Shown here piece after piece: positions 24,324 to 36,740 of a stretch of DNA of 64,000 nucleotides. The stretch comes from Antedon mediterranea (taxonomy: Eukaryota > Echinodermata > Crinoidea > Comatulida > Antedonidae). Below the pieces are notes generated by a model. It was not told the DNA's origin. It did not search any database and was given only the letters and a program-made list of their open reading frames with translations. The stretch spans positions 18,180,912 through 18,244,911 of the forward strand of contig NC_092675.1 in assembly GCF_964355755.1 (NCBI RefSeq). The letters are read 5' to 3'. The stretch's first letter is position 1; every line of letters begins with the position of its first letter. A program made the position numbers and the translations under genes.

Positions 24324-27260
24324 TTAGTATTTATTTATTAATAGTTGTTGTATTTCCTTTTTAAATTTTCCGATTTTAGTTTCACACTTTATGTTTTCAG
24401 GTAAACGGTTCCAAATATTTGCCCCTCTATAGGCAATACTTCTTTGTCCTATATTTGTTCTTTTTAGAGGAATACGGAAATCACTCTTCTTCCGCGTACC
24501 ATACTCATGTACAGATTCCATTTTTGTAAAAAAAGAGATAAATGAAACTGGTAAATTGCCCATACGGAATTGAAACATAAATACAACAGTGTACTTCTCA
24601 TACAAGTCAAAAATATTCAATAGGTTTTTGTTATAGAATAAATTTGCTGATGGATGCTGATAATGCACTTTACATATAATTCTGATCGCTCGTTTTTGAA
24701 GTATAGGCCTATGTATTCTCTGTAGCTTCGTTGCCCCCGCAACTCCCCAAATAGTTATTGCATATATTAGGTGAGGTAAAATTAACGAGTTGTACATTAT
24801 TAACAAAACATCTGATTGAACAATATATTTAAGTTTGTTCATTACACCAATGACCCTTGCAATTTTCATTGTAATGATATCTATGTGATCATGGAATGTT
24901 ACAAACTCATCAAGAATGACACCTAAGAACTTAATTTTACTAACTCTTTCAATTTCAACATCATTAATAAATAAAGTATAGTTATTGGTATCTTTTTTCT
25001 TATACATGCTTCTAAATTCGATAAACTTGGTCTTCTTTGTATTCAGACTCAATTTGTTTGCAGTAAACCAATCACTTAATTTACTTAATTCTGTATTTAA
25101 AGTGTTAATTAAAAGGTTTATATCTTTGTGCTTAAAAAATACGTTAGTATCGTCAGCAAAAATGACAAATTCTAAATATTTACTACTTTCAACAATGTCA
25201 TTTGTATAAATTATAAAAAGTAACGGCCCAAGAATTGAGCCTTGTGGTACTCCATATTCAATCAGTTTTAATTCTGATTTACAATTTCCCATGTGAACAT
25301 ATTGTTTTCTCATATATAAGTAGCTCTTAAACCATTCAAGAACAATGCCCCGAATACCATAAAATTTGAGTTTTTGTAAGAGAATCTCATGATCTATCGT
25401 ATCAAATGCCTTAGAAAGGTCTAGGAAGACGCCGATACTTATCATTTGTTCATCTATTGCTGAAGTAATTTTTTCTATTGTTTGTGAAAGTGCATGACTC
25501 GTAGAGTGGTTTTTGCGAAAACCAAACTGTGATTTATTAATGATGTTAAGTTTGTCAAGGTATTGAGTCGTTTGATCATACACAACCCTTTCATAAATTT
25601 TAGAAATACAAGGCAAGACTGAAACAGGTCTATAATTTTTTATGTCATTTTCATCGCACAGTTCTGGCAATCTTTAATTCATCTGGAAAGCAACCAGTTG
25701 TCAATGATATATTAACAATATGTTTTATCGGTATTGTTAGGCATTGCGAAAATGGTTTAATATAACGAGCACCAATTCCATCATTACCAGGTGACTTACT
25801 TATATCTAGATTATCAATATATTTCTTAATGTCATGTTCATTTACTGGCCTAATAAACATAGAATTGGCGTAATTGCCAGACATTAACGTTAGTGGATCT
25901 ATTCTATTACTTCTTTTATTTTTTATATCATTTGCTATATTTTTGCCAATATTAATAAAATATGAATTCATTGCTTCTGCTTGATCTTGTTCATTGTTGT
26001 AATAGTTTGTATTTAAGAACATCTTTGACGGTTTTCCCGAATTGTAATTTTTTCCTAATAAATTGTTAATATTTCGCCATGTTTTTTTAGAGTTATTTTT
26101 ATTTTTCTCAAATTCTTCATTCAGGTAATTCGTTTTTTTTAGTCGTATTAGTTCAGTTAATTTATTTCTGTAGTTAGTGTATTTAGATTTTCTATAAAGT
26201 GTTGGATTTTTTCTATACAAACTGTATAGTTTTTCTTTCTTACGAATTGATATTGCAATACCCTCAGTGATCCACGGAGATTTATTTATATTTGCTCTCA
26301 CGTGTATATTTTTTAAGGGAAAGCATTTATATTATCTATCAGTCTATTTAGTGTGTTATGAAAGTTAACGTACGACTCATTTGCATAACAGCTGCTAATT
26401 ACATTCTCCCAGTCTTGCCGTTCTAGTTCAGTTCTGAATAGTTCTTTATTGCGACGGGAGTAGCTACGCTGTAACTTATATTTGTCTTAACCGATTTATT
26501 TATGCAAAAGATAGGATAGTGGTCTGAAATATCCGTATAAATTATTCCTGATTCTATCTGATGATATTGCTGTGAATTCGTAAGAATATTGTCGATTATT
26601 GAAGCTGTGTTTGCTGTTACACGCGTTGGCTTGTTTATGATAGGAATAAAAGAATGTGAGAAAAAGGTATCTGTATGCATCTGTACGTTACTTTCTGTGT
26701 GATTAGCTAAATCAATATTATAATCTCCTACAAGATATGAATCTTTATTTTCACTATTAATAATGTCCATAACTGTACCCAATTGTTCGTTTAGAACATT
26801 TATCCGGGGGTCTGTATATGACTCTATATACAATGTTCTTATTTTGATGTTCAACTTCAACAAATAATGATTCTGATTGATCCATCATAGCCGAGAGATC
26901 TTCTCTTATAGTATAGTATGCATTGTCAGGTAAGTATAATCCAATTCCGCCACCCCTTTTATTATGTCTGTTTTTGTAGATAAATCTGTAATTTGGTAGG
27001 CTATACATATTAGGTATATCATTTTTCGTTAGCCATGTTTCAACTAGAGCTATACAAGAAAATTCTCGGTTTAATGAGGATATAACCTCACTTATGCTAT
27101 CAAACTTGTTTACAATACTCCGACAATTCAGACATAGTATTGAAATAAAATTTTCTCTATCAATATTAAATTTGGAGACAAAATCGTTAACAAGATAGTA
27201 ATTAGTTTCTGTAGTTCCTATTGTTTCATTTTCGTACTCATGTAGACTATTATAAAACAT
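24324..27260 (-). pseudogene. LINE ORF2 (endonuclease-reverse transcriptase), frameshifted
   Basis: The segments are 27260 to about 26808 (endonuclease N-terminal half), about 26811 to 26450 (second half, with GDYNID and SDHYPIFC), about 26450 to 25651 (linker and RT start, with ISKSPGNDGIG) and 25670 to 24324 (RT fingers, palm and thumb). FADD lies at 25149-25160. The frame changes in a run of five G at 26806-26810, near 26450 and near a T run at 26315. Near 25665 the stretch expected just before the NYRP motif is shortened and the frame shifts. At least four lesions therefore make it non-functional. The catalytic Asp pair survives. The protein has the usual length for the group (about 950 residues) if the breaks are ignored. 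Confidence 0.88.
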
Positions 27261-27379
27261 AACTTAGATGATTATTCCTACTCTATATAATTGTATAGTG
27301 AATAACCTTCTCTGTGATGTATTTAGTCTCGAAAAGACAAGTTAAACGGTAAGTACAAGGTAATAAGAGGTAAGTATAA

Positions 27380-27475
27380 ACATATACATACATACATACG
27401 TAACCCGTAAAGATACATATACCGTACATACATATACAAACACTCATATATGTATATACACATATTATTAACGAG
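27380..27475. repeat. (CATA)n-type microsatellite-like tract
   Basis: Imperfect runs of CATACATACATACGTA and ATATACACATAT lie between the two LINE ORFs. Low complexity, no other signal. Confidence 0.6.
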
Positions 27476-27610
27476 GATATGATTATTAAGGCGTGTAATT
27501 TGATGTGAGTACCTGTGTGGTTTGGTATAAATACAGTGGAGGTACCATGATCTGTCCCATAATCTTAACTAAAATTACTAGTAGACAACTATGACATTAT
27601 ATCAGAGAAG

Positions 27611-28394
27611 TCATTGTTTGTGTATCATGCCATTTATGTATAATTCTCCATTTCTAAATACCGGTTTCCTCCCATCGTTGTATGCCTTAGTCATCACGTC
27701 TCTCAACCTTCTCTTCTCTTGAACGTCCGCCCAAGGTAAGTCTTCTGTTACGAAATAGGTGTGATCCCGTCTCAACAATTGTTTTGCCGATTTTAGTACT
27801 TTATATTTTTGAGGCCTATATAAAAATTTGGCAATAATTTGCCGAGGCTTACCGTTCTGCATTTTACGTCCAGTACGATGTGCATTCTCGATGTCCACTT
27901 TATCATGAATATTCAGCTTGTCTTCAATAAAATGTTTCAGGACCGTAAAAGGATCTTCATCATTATTTTCTTTGATTCCACCAAACCGTAAGTTAAAACT
28001 TCTTGAATACCTTTCAAGTTGTACAATTTCTTGTTTAATCGTTGTTAACGAACATTGGTATCCTTCAACAGTGGATGACAGCGTTTCATTTTCTTCGGTA
28101 AGTTTCTCAATATCCTTCTTGTTTTGATCACTTAATTCTTGGGCAAATAAGATGGATGCCTCCATAGTTTTCTGGATCGATTCAACATTGGTAAGTCGAC
28201 TTTCAACCTTGTCTAATCTCGCCAAGATGGTAACTTGGTTTGCTAGTATAGCGTCAAGCTTCTCATGCATTGTTTGTATTTGGCGCCCGTCGACATCATG
28301 TGCATGATTCGGGATCCTGTGATTCTGTTTGTTTACCTTCGCAACCAGGTGGGCTAGCGTTATCTTTCACATTTTGTTTGTCTTTTCTCGGCAT
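27611..28394 (-). pseudogene. LINE ORF1 (coiled-coil RNA-binding protein), probably frameshifted near its start
   Basis: The open frame from 28270 to 27611 gives 219 residues. A heptad-rich coiled coil (about 1-90) is followed by an RRM-like part (LRFGGIKENNDEDPF) and a C-terminal nucleic-acid-binding region (IENAHRTGRK; RQIIAKFLYRPQKYKVL; VTEDLP). This is the layout of L1-type ORF1p and of CR1/L2-clade ORF1 proteins. A likelier natural start is the ATG at 28394, which opens a Lys-rich leader (MPRKDKQNVKDN) that stops near 28296 in a frame one base off, so a small indel probably separates the two. Confidence 0.78.
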
Positions 28395-28566
28395 TTCGAT
28401 CAATCAGCGTAAGTATGTTGTTTAACGGTAAGTAACTATTAATTACCTATAGGTTTTCACTGATGTAATCAACAATTGACGATGTTTTTAACTGTATTTT
28501 AAGACTGTTCACAGAGAGAGAGAAATTCGCTTGTTAACGCATTGCAGGTTTGGGATCGTCTTTTCC

Positions 28567-28690
28567 ACCAGGGGGGTTCCACATTGGACGCGTCACAACG
28601 ACGTAGGCGCAACGCAAGTGATTTGACCAACCACAGGTGACAGTTCGGATGTCCATCGCGTCGTGATTGGTCAAATTACCTCACGACTCT
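28567..28690. mobile_element. fold-back MITE, copy B
   Basis: The left part reads GGTTCCACATTGGACGCGTC then GACGTAGGCGCAACGCAAGT and GATTTGACCAACCAC. After a short centre (CAGTTCGGATGTCCATCGCG) comes the inverted partner GTGATTGGTCAAATTAC. Core and arms match copies at 24000 and 29095. It lies at the 5' border of the LINE. Confidence 0.7.
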
Positions 28691-29094
28691 TATACTGTAC
28701 AAGGAACAAACACAGTATGTTAACGTCGTTTCACGACGGAAAAAGTTAACCTAACTAGGCCTGTTGGGTTTCTCTGTAAAACATTAAAAGTTTAGAAAGT
28801 AAAGAAATAATTGATATGATAGTTCTACTCATGCATATACGACTGGAAGTGCTCAGCTTTCAGTGTTAAAATGCTATTGGACATTTATGGCGCCTTTCTT
28901 CTCTGACGCGGAAGCGTTTCGTTCACATGAACAAACGTACAACTTGGCAAGAACGAAGTTGTCGAAATTAAATATTGAAAGAGATGATCTCAATATAATG
29001 TCTTATAATGTTTCACTGATGATCATTACTCCGTTAAAATCATTGAAAGTGTGATATAACTGTGGCAGTAGGCCAGTAGGAAGCAACACAGATG

Positions 29095-29195
29095 TAAGGA
29101 GAATGCAAATGATGACCAATCACAATCACTGTCGCTTGTCATTTGTCAACTCGTTTGCGTTGCCTCTACGTCCCTTCGTGGGAACCAAGCGTTAG
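29095..29195. mobile_element. fold-back MITE, copy C (partial)
   Basis: GATGACCAATCACAATCACT and CTTGTCATTTGTCAACTCG form the inner arms. CGTTTGCGTTGCCTCTACGT then CCCTTCGTGGGAACC is the outer arm in reverse orientation to copy B. The left outer arm is missing. It lies about 450 bp upstream of the P450 start codon. Confidence 0.65.
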
Positions 29196-29650
29196 TTTAA
29201 AAATACAATTACGCAAACGATAATAAATTCAAGATTAATTTAAAACCTGTTTGACGTATAAGTCTGGTCCGAGTCCAAAAACGTAAGGGTTTCAACTGTT
29301 TCAACACTTATAACAGTTTTAATCTTCTAATTGAAAAGAAAAATACACCGGGTGCCCATCTTAACCGGTGAATGGTGACCCCCGAATAGGCTGGTAGTTA
29401 TAAATGGTATATATGGTAGATATTATAATCAATTATTATTTCCCATTGTTTCAAACGCACAATGTAGCGTTTAATTACAGTGCTCGAATCAGGGAGTGGT
29501 ATAGATATATTGAATGGATTACACGCCATTTCCTCCGTATGCATAAATATACAGGTATACATTCCACGTTCCTGCACCCTTCCTGTCTTACAGAAGGATC
29601 TCGGATGTCATATGCTATTCAGAGACGCTCAGGCCCAGTTATAACTAACA

Positions 29651-32039
29651 ATGTCAGTAAAGCAGCTTCCAGGCCCCGCATCCTCTTTTCTGTTCGGTAA
29701 TGTTCTTCAAATCGATGAAAGACCGCATTTATCTTGGACTAAATGGAGCAAGGAATTTGGACCTATCTACAAGCTCAGCTTTGGACCAATGGGAGATGTG
29801 GTTGTACTTAGCGGTGCTAGCCAACTTTCTAAGGCGTTTGAACCTGGTTCAGACTACGACTTGGCGTTCAGTAACAGGTTTAGATCACCATTGTTTGATA
29901 AGATTGGAACGGTGGGTTAGTAGCCACTCTTTTTCTTAAATTATCTTAAATTAATCACAATATATTTGCTTATTAATTAAATTTTAACAATTTTTTTGTT
30001 GTTGATTATGCCATTTTAATGTCACATAAAAGTTATTGACTTCGACCAAAATTGGATCGAAAAAAAATGATTTACCTGAAAAAAAAAATTGTCAAATTGG
30101 CTGCCAGTCAATGGATTTTTGGTTGAATTTAACCATTTATCATGTTATTTTATAAGTAAAAACATTATTTTTCCGAGTTTTTTTGTACGGAAGTGATTCG
30201 CTTTATTAAAACTAAAAAATAACCTATTCCAAGTCTGATTTAGGCCTAAATAATCTTCATTTTTCATGTTTTTAGGGGACAATACATCTTCAAATATTAT
30301 TTGCCAAACTAGACCTAATTTCTACAAAATATTATATTATGTAATAATTGAATAGTAATCAATTGAATACTATACCAATCAATTATTATTATTAGGAAGT
30401 ATCACGTTTGAAGACTGGTTTGATGGAGCAAAAGATAGAAGACGACTTTTACAAGAAGTTATCAAAGCTATGGATTTCGAAAGACTCCTCCAGAAGGAAT
30501 TGAATGCTGTCAGTGACGTCTTACTCAAGAACAAACAGGTCAATATTTGTGATGTCATCAATCAAGCTACTTCCAATATCATTCTCACACTGACACTAAA
30601 CCGAGGTGATCGTTTTCAATATACAGATGTTAAATTTCAAACTTTGATCAAAGTCATTGATGACTGTTGTGGGTTACCAATGTTAGGATCCCCGATTAAT
30701 GTAATGCAGTGCCTCTGGCACACACCCCTTTCCAGTAAAATTCGCCGAAGTTTCTCTTGCTTAAACGCAGCTATCCAGCCATACATCGACGCACATCGTG
30801 CCGAATTCAACAAAGATAAAATTCGTGACCTCATTGATGGTTATATAGGAGGCGTTGGAGATACGTCGTTTGATGTACAAGAAGTTATATGTAACATTTT
30901 TCACATTTATCCATCATCCTGTTCTCTACGGGCAACAATGCAGTGGCTTATTCTGTTCATCGCTGGTAACGAGGATGTTCAAATAAAGGTATGCCTCTTC
31001 ACAATTACAAAATTATTGTTTTGGTGACTGCAGTAAATTGTACCCGTGACCATACCAACATATCTGATTCTGCAGTTGTCATTAGGCAGATTCTAACTGA
31101 CTATTGACAGTCGTCTAGATAAGAGTCTACGTGTAGTTGGCTGGTCATCTCTTTTGAATGAATGTATAAAGGTCTTCTAATTACCTTTTTTAAAGATTCA
31201 AGCTGAAATTGATAGTGTTTTGACGGATGTTGGTAATGAAGATTATATAGACGTTATAAGCAACAAGATGCCGTACATGAATGCAGTGATCAAGGTAACT
31301 CTCATTAAAGCCATAACTCTTACTGAATAAGCATATATAGCTTTAACAGTCCTTTTAATATACGTATGTTTGTACCAATGAATCATGGCCCACTTCTCAA
31401 CTTTACTTGATAAGAGTTTATGGGTCCAATAACTTTTACCGTATTCATTTTCCATGCAGGAATCTATGCGACTAGGTACCTCAGTATGTCAGTTGGCACC
31501 ACATTGTACAATGACAGACGTAAACTTTGAGGGATACAGGATTAAAAAAGACACCACTATCATAGCAAACCTTTATGGTCCTAATCACGATCCAGATACT
31601 TGGTCGGATCCGTTTGCATTCAAACCAGAACGATGGTTGAATAACGACAACTTACCTCCTTTCATGCCCTTTGGATCAGGTAGGCTAATCAACCGACTTG
31701 CCGAATAACGTATTCGGCATGCAAATGTATAGTATGAGGGAGAAATATTGATTCCCGCTCTCATAGTACCGTATACGTATCGGGCGTAGGCTTATGCTTT
31801 TGCCTACTTGTGGAATAAGAAACATACATACATTGTATTTATCTCTTTTTGCAGGTAAAAGGAAATGTCCAGCATCGTCTATTTCCATGAATGCACTGCG
31901 CATGCTCATCGTTACACTTTGTCTAAGGTTTAATCTGAAAGGCGTTGAAGGAGAAAAGCTACCGGGAGTGGATGACAGCTTTATTATGAATGCCATCAAC
32001 CATCCAAAACAATTTAACATTGTTGCTACAACTAGATAA
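29651..32039 (+). CDS. microsomal-type cytochrome P450 (CYP2-clan-like), aberrant I-helix
   Basis: Exons 29651-29915, 30396-30988, 31196-31294, 31460-31679 and 31855-32039 join in phase to 453 aa. Family marks in order: LPGP near the N-terminus, helix K ESMR (ExxR), FKPERW, and the haem loop FGSGKRKCPA with the axial Cys. P450s are haem monooxygenases; the substrate cannot be told. CYP1/CYP17-like style is an inference. Two oddities stand out. The oxygen-activation segment of helix I, normally AGxDT or AGxET, reads YPSSCSL. Only five residues precede LPGP, so the usual membrane anchor is absent (typical length about 490-500), and an in-frame stop lies 9 nt before the ATG. A separate anchor exon could exist upstream but was not found. 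AATAAA at about 32459 is a plausible poly(A) signal. Confidence 0.88.
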
Positions 32040-35000
32040 GTCTATATTAATGGTGTAAATGTTCAATTAGCCATCCTTCGTTTCACGATTCGCACAGGAT
32101 GCGCAGAATGATTTTGACTCGACAACTTCAAAGCCGAGTGTCGCGTCGTGAAAACGAAAAATCGCGTAATTAGGCCCTATACTATTATATCTTATTACTG
32201 TAATATTCTGGTTGACAGTTTGATTGACTGTGCCCGATACTTTGCTGGGTTTCAGGAAACATAAGATGTACTTGGCGAATAAAGGTCATTCCTATGATTA
32301 TGAAAAAAATGTAATTATTAGGCCTAACATGTCTTCGGTTTTCTAACATTTTGTTTTTCTTAGAATCATCGTTGCTAAGGACATTGACCAGAACAAAAGG
32401 AAGTTTTAGACACAATTCGTGTCTTCTGTGAACCCCTATGGGATCCGTTAAGTTGGTATTAATAAAAACCGATGGCATGTCATCGTGGTTTTAGTATTTA
32501 ACCAATGTTTTTTAATATCCCTACGGAAATTAAAAACAACCACCAACACTTTTAGGAATCATAAACATTAATGTTATTTGAATGAGGCGCGGTCATATGT
32601 CTAATGGGAATTATTGCGCGCGCATAATTGATAATTAAACCTTTAAATTGTTTTATTTTATAGGAAACTGTACTTTTTATATTTTAATCTTTATATGTCA
32701 ATCGAAAAAAGAAAAATACGACCGATCACAATCCATTTCGTAAAAGGAGGACAAATGTAAATTCGATTCAGCAAAAGTATTTACGGTTATATAGTTGTAG
32801 GCCTGATGATGAATATGACCACTCTTCTGAATTAAATAGTCTCAGATCTAGCCAGTGGTGGCTCGTGTTTGTAAAAGAGTACCGTACACAATAAATGTAA
32901 AAGTCAGTGTAATGATAATTTTGTAAATTCCGTTATAATTCGCTTGATGATTGTATTATTAAAATAATGAGCGATCATTATAAAGTAAAGTGGATGGTCA
33001 TGACAATGGTTTATCCGTCAGAATCGGTTAAATACGATGTTCTATACATACATACCACTATTAGCATTAATGATATTGTCGAATGCTATATGTTTTGTTA
33101 AGGTAAACGTGTGTATGTTAACTGTGCATTATATGACTAAGGAAAATCTCCTTTCCTTCTGTGTAAAATATGCTTGCTTGGGTTTTATCGTTTAACATAC
33201 GACAATGGCTAAGTGTCGGCTTTAGATGCGTGGTTTTCATCTTAATTATATAATAGATTTAAAATGCGGAAGAGTGAAAGCTTTTAAGCGTGTCATCATT
33301 CAAGTTGACATTAATTCATTTCACTTTTTCTATGGATGTGTATTTATTAAATTTATATAAAATGATTTCATTTGATATCACCTAAATTATGAGTGCAAGA
33401 TGGCGTTTTAACACGGAAGTAAAGTTTGCGTCTTTGAAACTTGATGCTTTACATGTTGTCCACAGTATGTCCACATAATATGTCTTTTTAACGTAGTGTA
33501 AATTATTTACCTATATTGTAAAAATTAATAACGTACTAATATTATGTGTTTTTGTAGTTTTTAAGAATAGTTTCATTACAATTTTGAAATAAAATGTTTC
33601 TTCATTTGGTGTTGAAATTAAAATTAAATAATTATGAATAGCTTTTCTTCATACATTTTCCTGATTGCCTTTTTTTTAATCTATGCTTTTATTTAAATCA
33701 ATTTAATTGTAACTGTACATTTACATCAACAACTGTAAGTTTTCCTTATATTCGGTTCAGAAATTAATTTCATTAGAATTAATGTTTATGGCAAAACATA
33801 TATCGCCCTCAACGATTAAAAACTTTTATTAGACCAAGGCCGTATCGGATTCTTCCATTTAGAAATCCGGTTGTTTAATGCTAAATATTAATTCCTCCAC
33901 CGTACTGCGATAATATCCGTTTAAACAGAATAATTTACAACATTTACGGTACTGATGCCTTCGTATGGCAAGAACAATACAGGCTACTTGAGGTTGAACC
34001 ATTCTGATGATCGGTGAAATCTTGAAAGAACACTAACAAACGCGATGCTATTAAAAAATATATTACTCACTTAATGCGACGTGACCAAACATTTGAGATA
34101 CCGAGTCACGTGCGTTTGTCACGCACCATGTTGACGCGTCTCGAAGCATTAAACCCTTTTGGATATTCACAAACTCTGGCACAAATTCAAATCTAAAAAT
34201 TGAAAACGATTTGATATTTTATTAAGCACGAACCTACCATGACGTAAGCTGCCTTGCGTTGCTGCTGATAATGGTAGGTGATTTTGCAGTTGAAAGTTTA
34301 GTTTATACTATAACAGGTAAAAGGTCAGCTACATCTTTCCTAATGAAGTCCAAAACAAACCCTCAGCGAATTTCACAGAAAAAATATAAACATTTATCTC
34401 TTGCAAACGTAAGCACATCTGTCAAACGTTTCAAATGTCAGTGTATACAGGTGTTGTCACTTTTTGACATGATATATACAGGCTGGGGCGATAGTATCAC
34501 GAGTTCGAAATTGGGGGAATACGGACTTTCACTTCGTCTTGAGGAAATTACTGCGTTGGCGTTGGTTTTGTTTAGACAGAACTAAGCGCTGTGTCCGAAA
34601 GGTGGACATTTTGAGGAATACGAGTAACCTTTAGGTTTAATTATAAAAAAACACATTGAACAAGACTTATTCTTAATAATTAATAAAAACGTAAGAAGAG
34701 GTAACTGATTAAAGGGATGAAAGGCGAATGCCAATACTCTACCGAAAGAATTAATGAAGCATACACTTCACTTAATTTATTATCAAATAAACAGTAACAT
34801 CCTTTAATAAAAAGAAGGCATGAAGTTACCTTAAACAATATACTGTATAGACTACGGTACTGTATTATCAGATTTGAACCGAATTCAATGCCATTTAAAG
34901 CTGACCACCAAACCACAGTGCCATCCATCGATAGCCAAAAGTAAAATAGCAAGCCTACATTAGAAAACATTAACTAACACATTTGGTAGAAAAACATACA

Positions 35001-35660
35001 ATAAATTAAAATTCAATATTATATTCACACCTATATCCAGTATTTTCTTCCTCTCATCCTCCTTTTTATCATTAAAATAATTATCGTACAACCATCACAT
35101 TGTCAGCGTTTCATGAGAATTGTCTTCCATCCTTTTTTACTTACATTTCTAAATAATGTACATAAAATAGTAATGATTAAAAATACTAAAATTAGAACAA
35201 ACATCAATTAGATCAAATTATAATCAAGAGAAACATGGCCATGAAAAAATGACATTTACATTAGAACGCAAAACGAAAACCAGATAGGCCTACAGATTGT
35301 CAAGTTCTATAATAGTATTTTTTATTGTATCGGATGTTGCAAAATATTATTTTGACCTATATTTTTTAAAGATTTTTCCTTCTAATGTAGTTTCATACGT
35401 CGTATTAAATTTCACAGTAAATGCAATTTATCTATTTCCAATAATGTCAATCAACATCAAGGCAGATGACATAAAATAAAAAGCGAATCACTGATTTCCA
35501 TAAATAAGACTTCAAAAACGTAGTGCGATTTAGAGCGCAAACTATTACACTTTTTAATGTAAACACGAGTGTAATATTATTAGATTTATATTTAGAAATA
35601 TTAACAATCTGTCTTGATAATATAATTTTGAAGTAATACACACAATTTCCGTTTAAAATT
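32040..35660. other. intergenic stretch between the P450 and the collagen gene
   Basis: No coding exon is recognised. The sequence is AT-rich with a few GC-richer islands. One at 33400-33430 has AAGATGGCG (YY1-like) and CGGAAG (ETS-like), but no transcript unit can be attached to it. Confidence 0.5.
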
Positions 35661-35940
35661 AGTTATGTTTTGAATCACCCGGTGCGCTGCGGAGTGATAT
35701 TGAAAACCAAAGTTAAGCACGTACGAGTTATGGTAATGGTGCTGTCCCAATCCCAATCAGACTATCAGTTGAGTTTGAGAGTTGACTGGGAAGTAACTCA
35801 TTCACAAAAAGTACCGCCCTCTGCAACATGCATGTGGGTTAAAAAGTTGTTTTCTTCGTGTTACTTTTGTTAGCATCTATAATTTTCTCATTTTATTGTA
35901 TTGGATTTATATTTCGATTGTTTATACGTAAGACTTTACA

Positions 35941-36740
35941 ATGGAGCAATTTAAGAACAAAGAAGAGGGTAAAGAAAGTTGCTGTTCGCAAGTTGAAAGA
36001 AAATTAGTGAAATGGATTTTTGCAGTATCCTTGCTGAGTATTGTCTCCGTTACAATGTGTGTCAGGCTTTTTACTTTGAACAGTGAACTGGACTCTAGGA
36101 TTGTTCAATTGGAACGCCGCGATCTTTCAGATTTTAAAAACGTTGTTGTTGATGAGTATATCAACAAATATTTGGAAGATAATTTGGAACAATTATTTTC
36201 AATGGTAAGAACTTTTGTCTACCGGGCAAATCGGGCCTTCTCCCTCAGTTCAGTGGCCTCACATAGTAGTGTAGGCCTAACTCTTTGGTATAGTCTTTAT
36301 TTGGCCTTGAGTCAATATAGTTGAACGTAAACAATCTTCATTGTTTTTAGTGCAGTAAAACAACAATCAAGTCACTCTCATTGATAGCCACTAGCCATGA
36401 TCTGTGATTTAAGTACAAGTCCCTAGTATATAACTGAGAACTACTTCCATGCATGTCAGCAGGCCTGATAACACACAGGGCTAGATTTAGAAGAAAAACA
36501 TTTATTATTGCACAGTATAGTATATGGAAAAATATTTTTAAGAATTTTAGTTTTTCTATCAGTTAAAACTCTGAGGAACTCGAACAAAATTATTTTTCAA
36601 TAAAAAATGTAGTGGCAACAAGAAGTATTCTTTGTTAAATAATAATATTTGTATTCTTTTAAAGCAAATCAAAAAACTTCCAGCCAATAGAAAGACAAGG
36701 AGCACAGATCTGGAAAATTGCCAATGCCGTGGTGAACCAG
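35941..36740 (+). CDS. transmembrane collagen (XIII/XXIII/XXV type), first two exons
   Basis: Exon 35941-36204 encodes 88 residues and joins in phase to 36665-36740 (25 codons plus one base). Residues 1-24 are a charged cytoplasmic tail. About 25-47 are one membrane span (WIFAVSLLSIVSVTMCV). About 48-88 are a coiled-coil-like stretch, as used by type II membrane collagens to start trimerisation. Exon 2 adds RKTR (97-100), a minimal furin site, then CQCRGEPG, where Gly-X-Y repeats begin with a Gly codon split by the intron, as is common in non-fibrillar collagens. The ATG is the first in a good context (ACAATGG). Later exons are not found in the remaining 27 kb or lie outside the window. An unrelated type II membrane protein is the alternative. 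Confidence 0.62.

Larger units (their letters stand above)
24120..28560 (-). mobile_element. degenerate CR1/L2-like non-LTR retrotransposon
   Basis: Reading on the minus strand: a 5' region, ORF1 (coiled coil plus RRM-like), ORF2 (apurinic endonuclease then reverse transcriptase) and a 3' UTR with a hairpin. There is no RNase H and no LTR. RT motifs (NYRPVSVLP, VFLDLSKAFDTIDH, YGVPQGSILGPLLF, FADD) and endonuclease motifs (LNCRSIVNK, GGGIGLYL, GDYNID, SDHYP) place it in the CR1/L2/Crack/Daphne group. ORF2 is broken in several places, so the copy is dead. The outer limits are approximate because no target duplication was found. Confidence 0.85.

Noticed and set aside
31701-31721. Palindrome TGCCGAATA-ACG-TATTCGGCA in the fourth P450 intron
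   Set aside because: A short, single 9-bp stem; possible but too small to claim as an element or regulatory site.
34259-34585. 108-codon open frame in the P450-collagen intergenic region
   Set aside because: No recognisable domain, no splice sites in frame, and ordinary composition; treated as chance.
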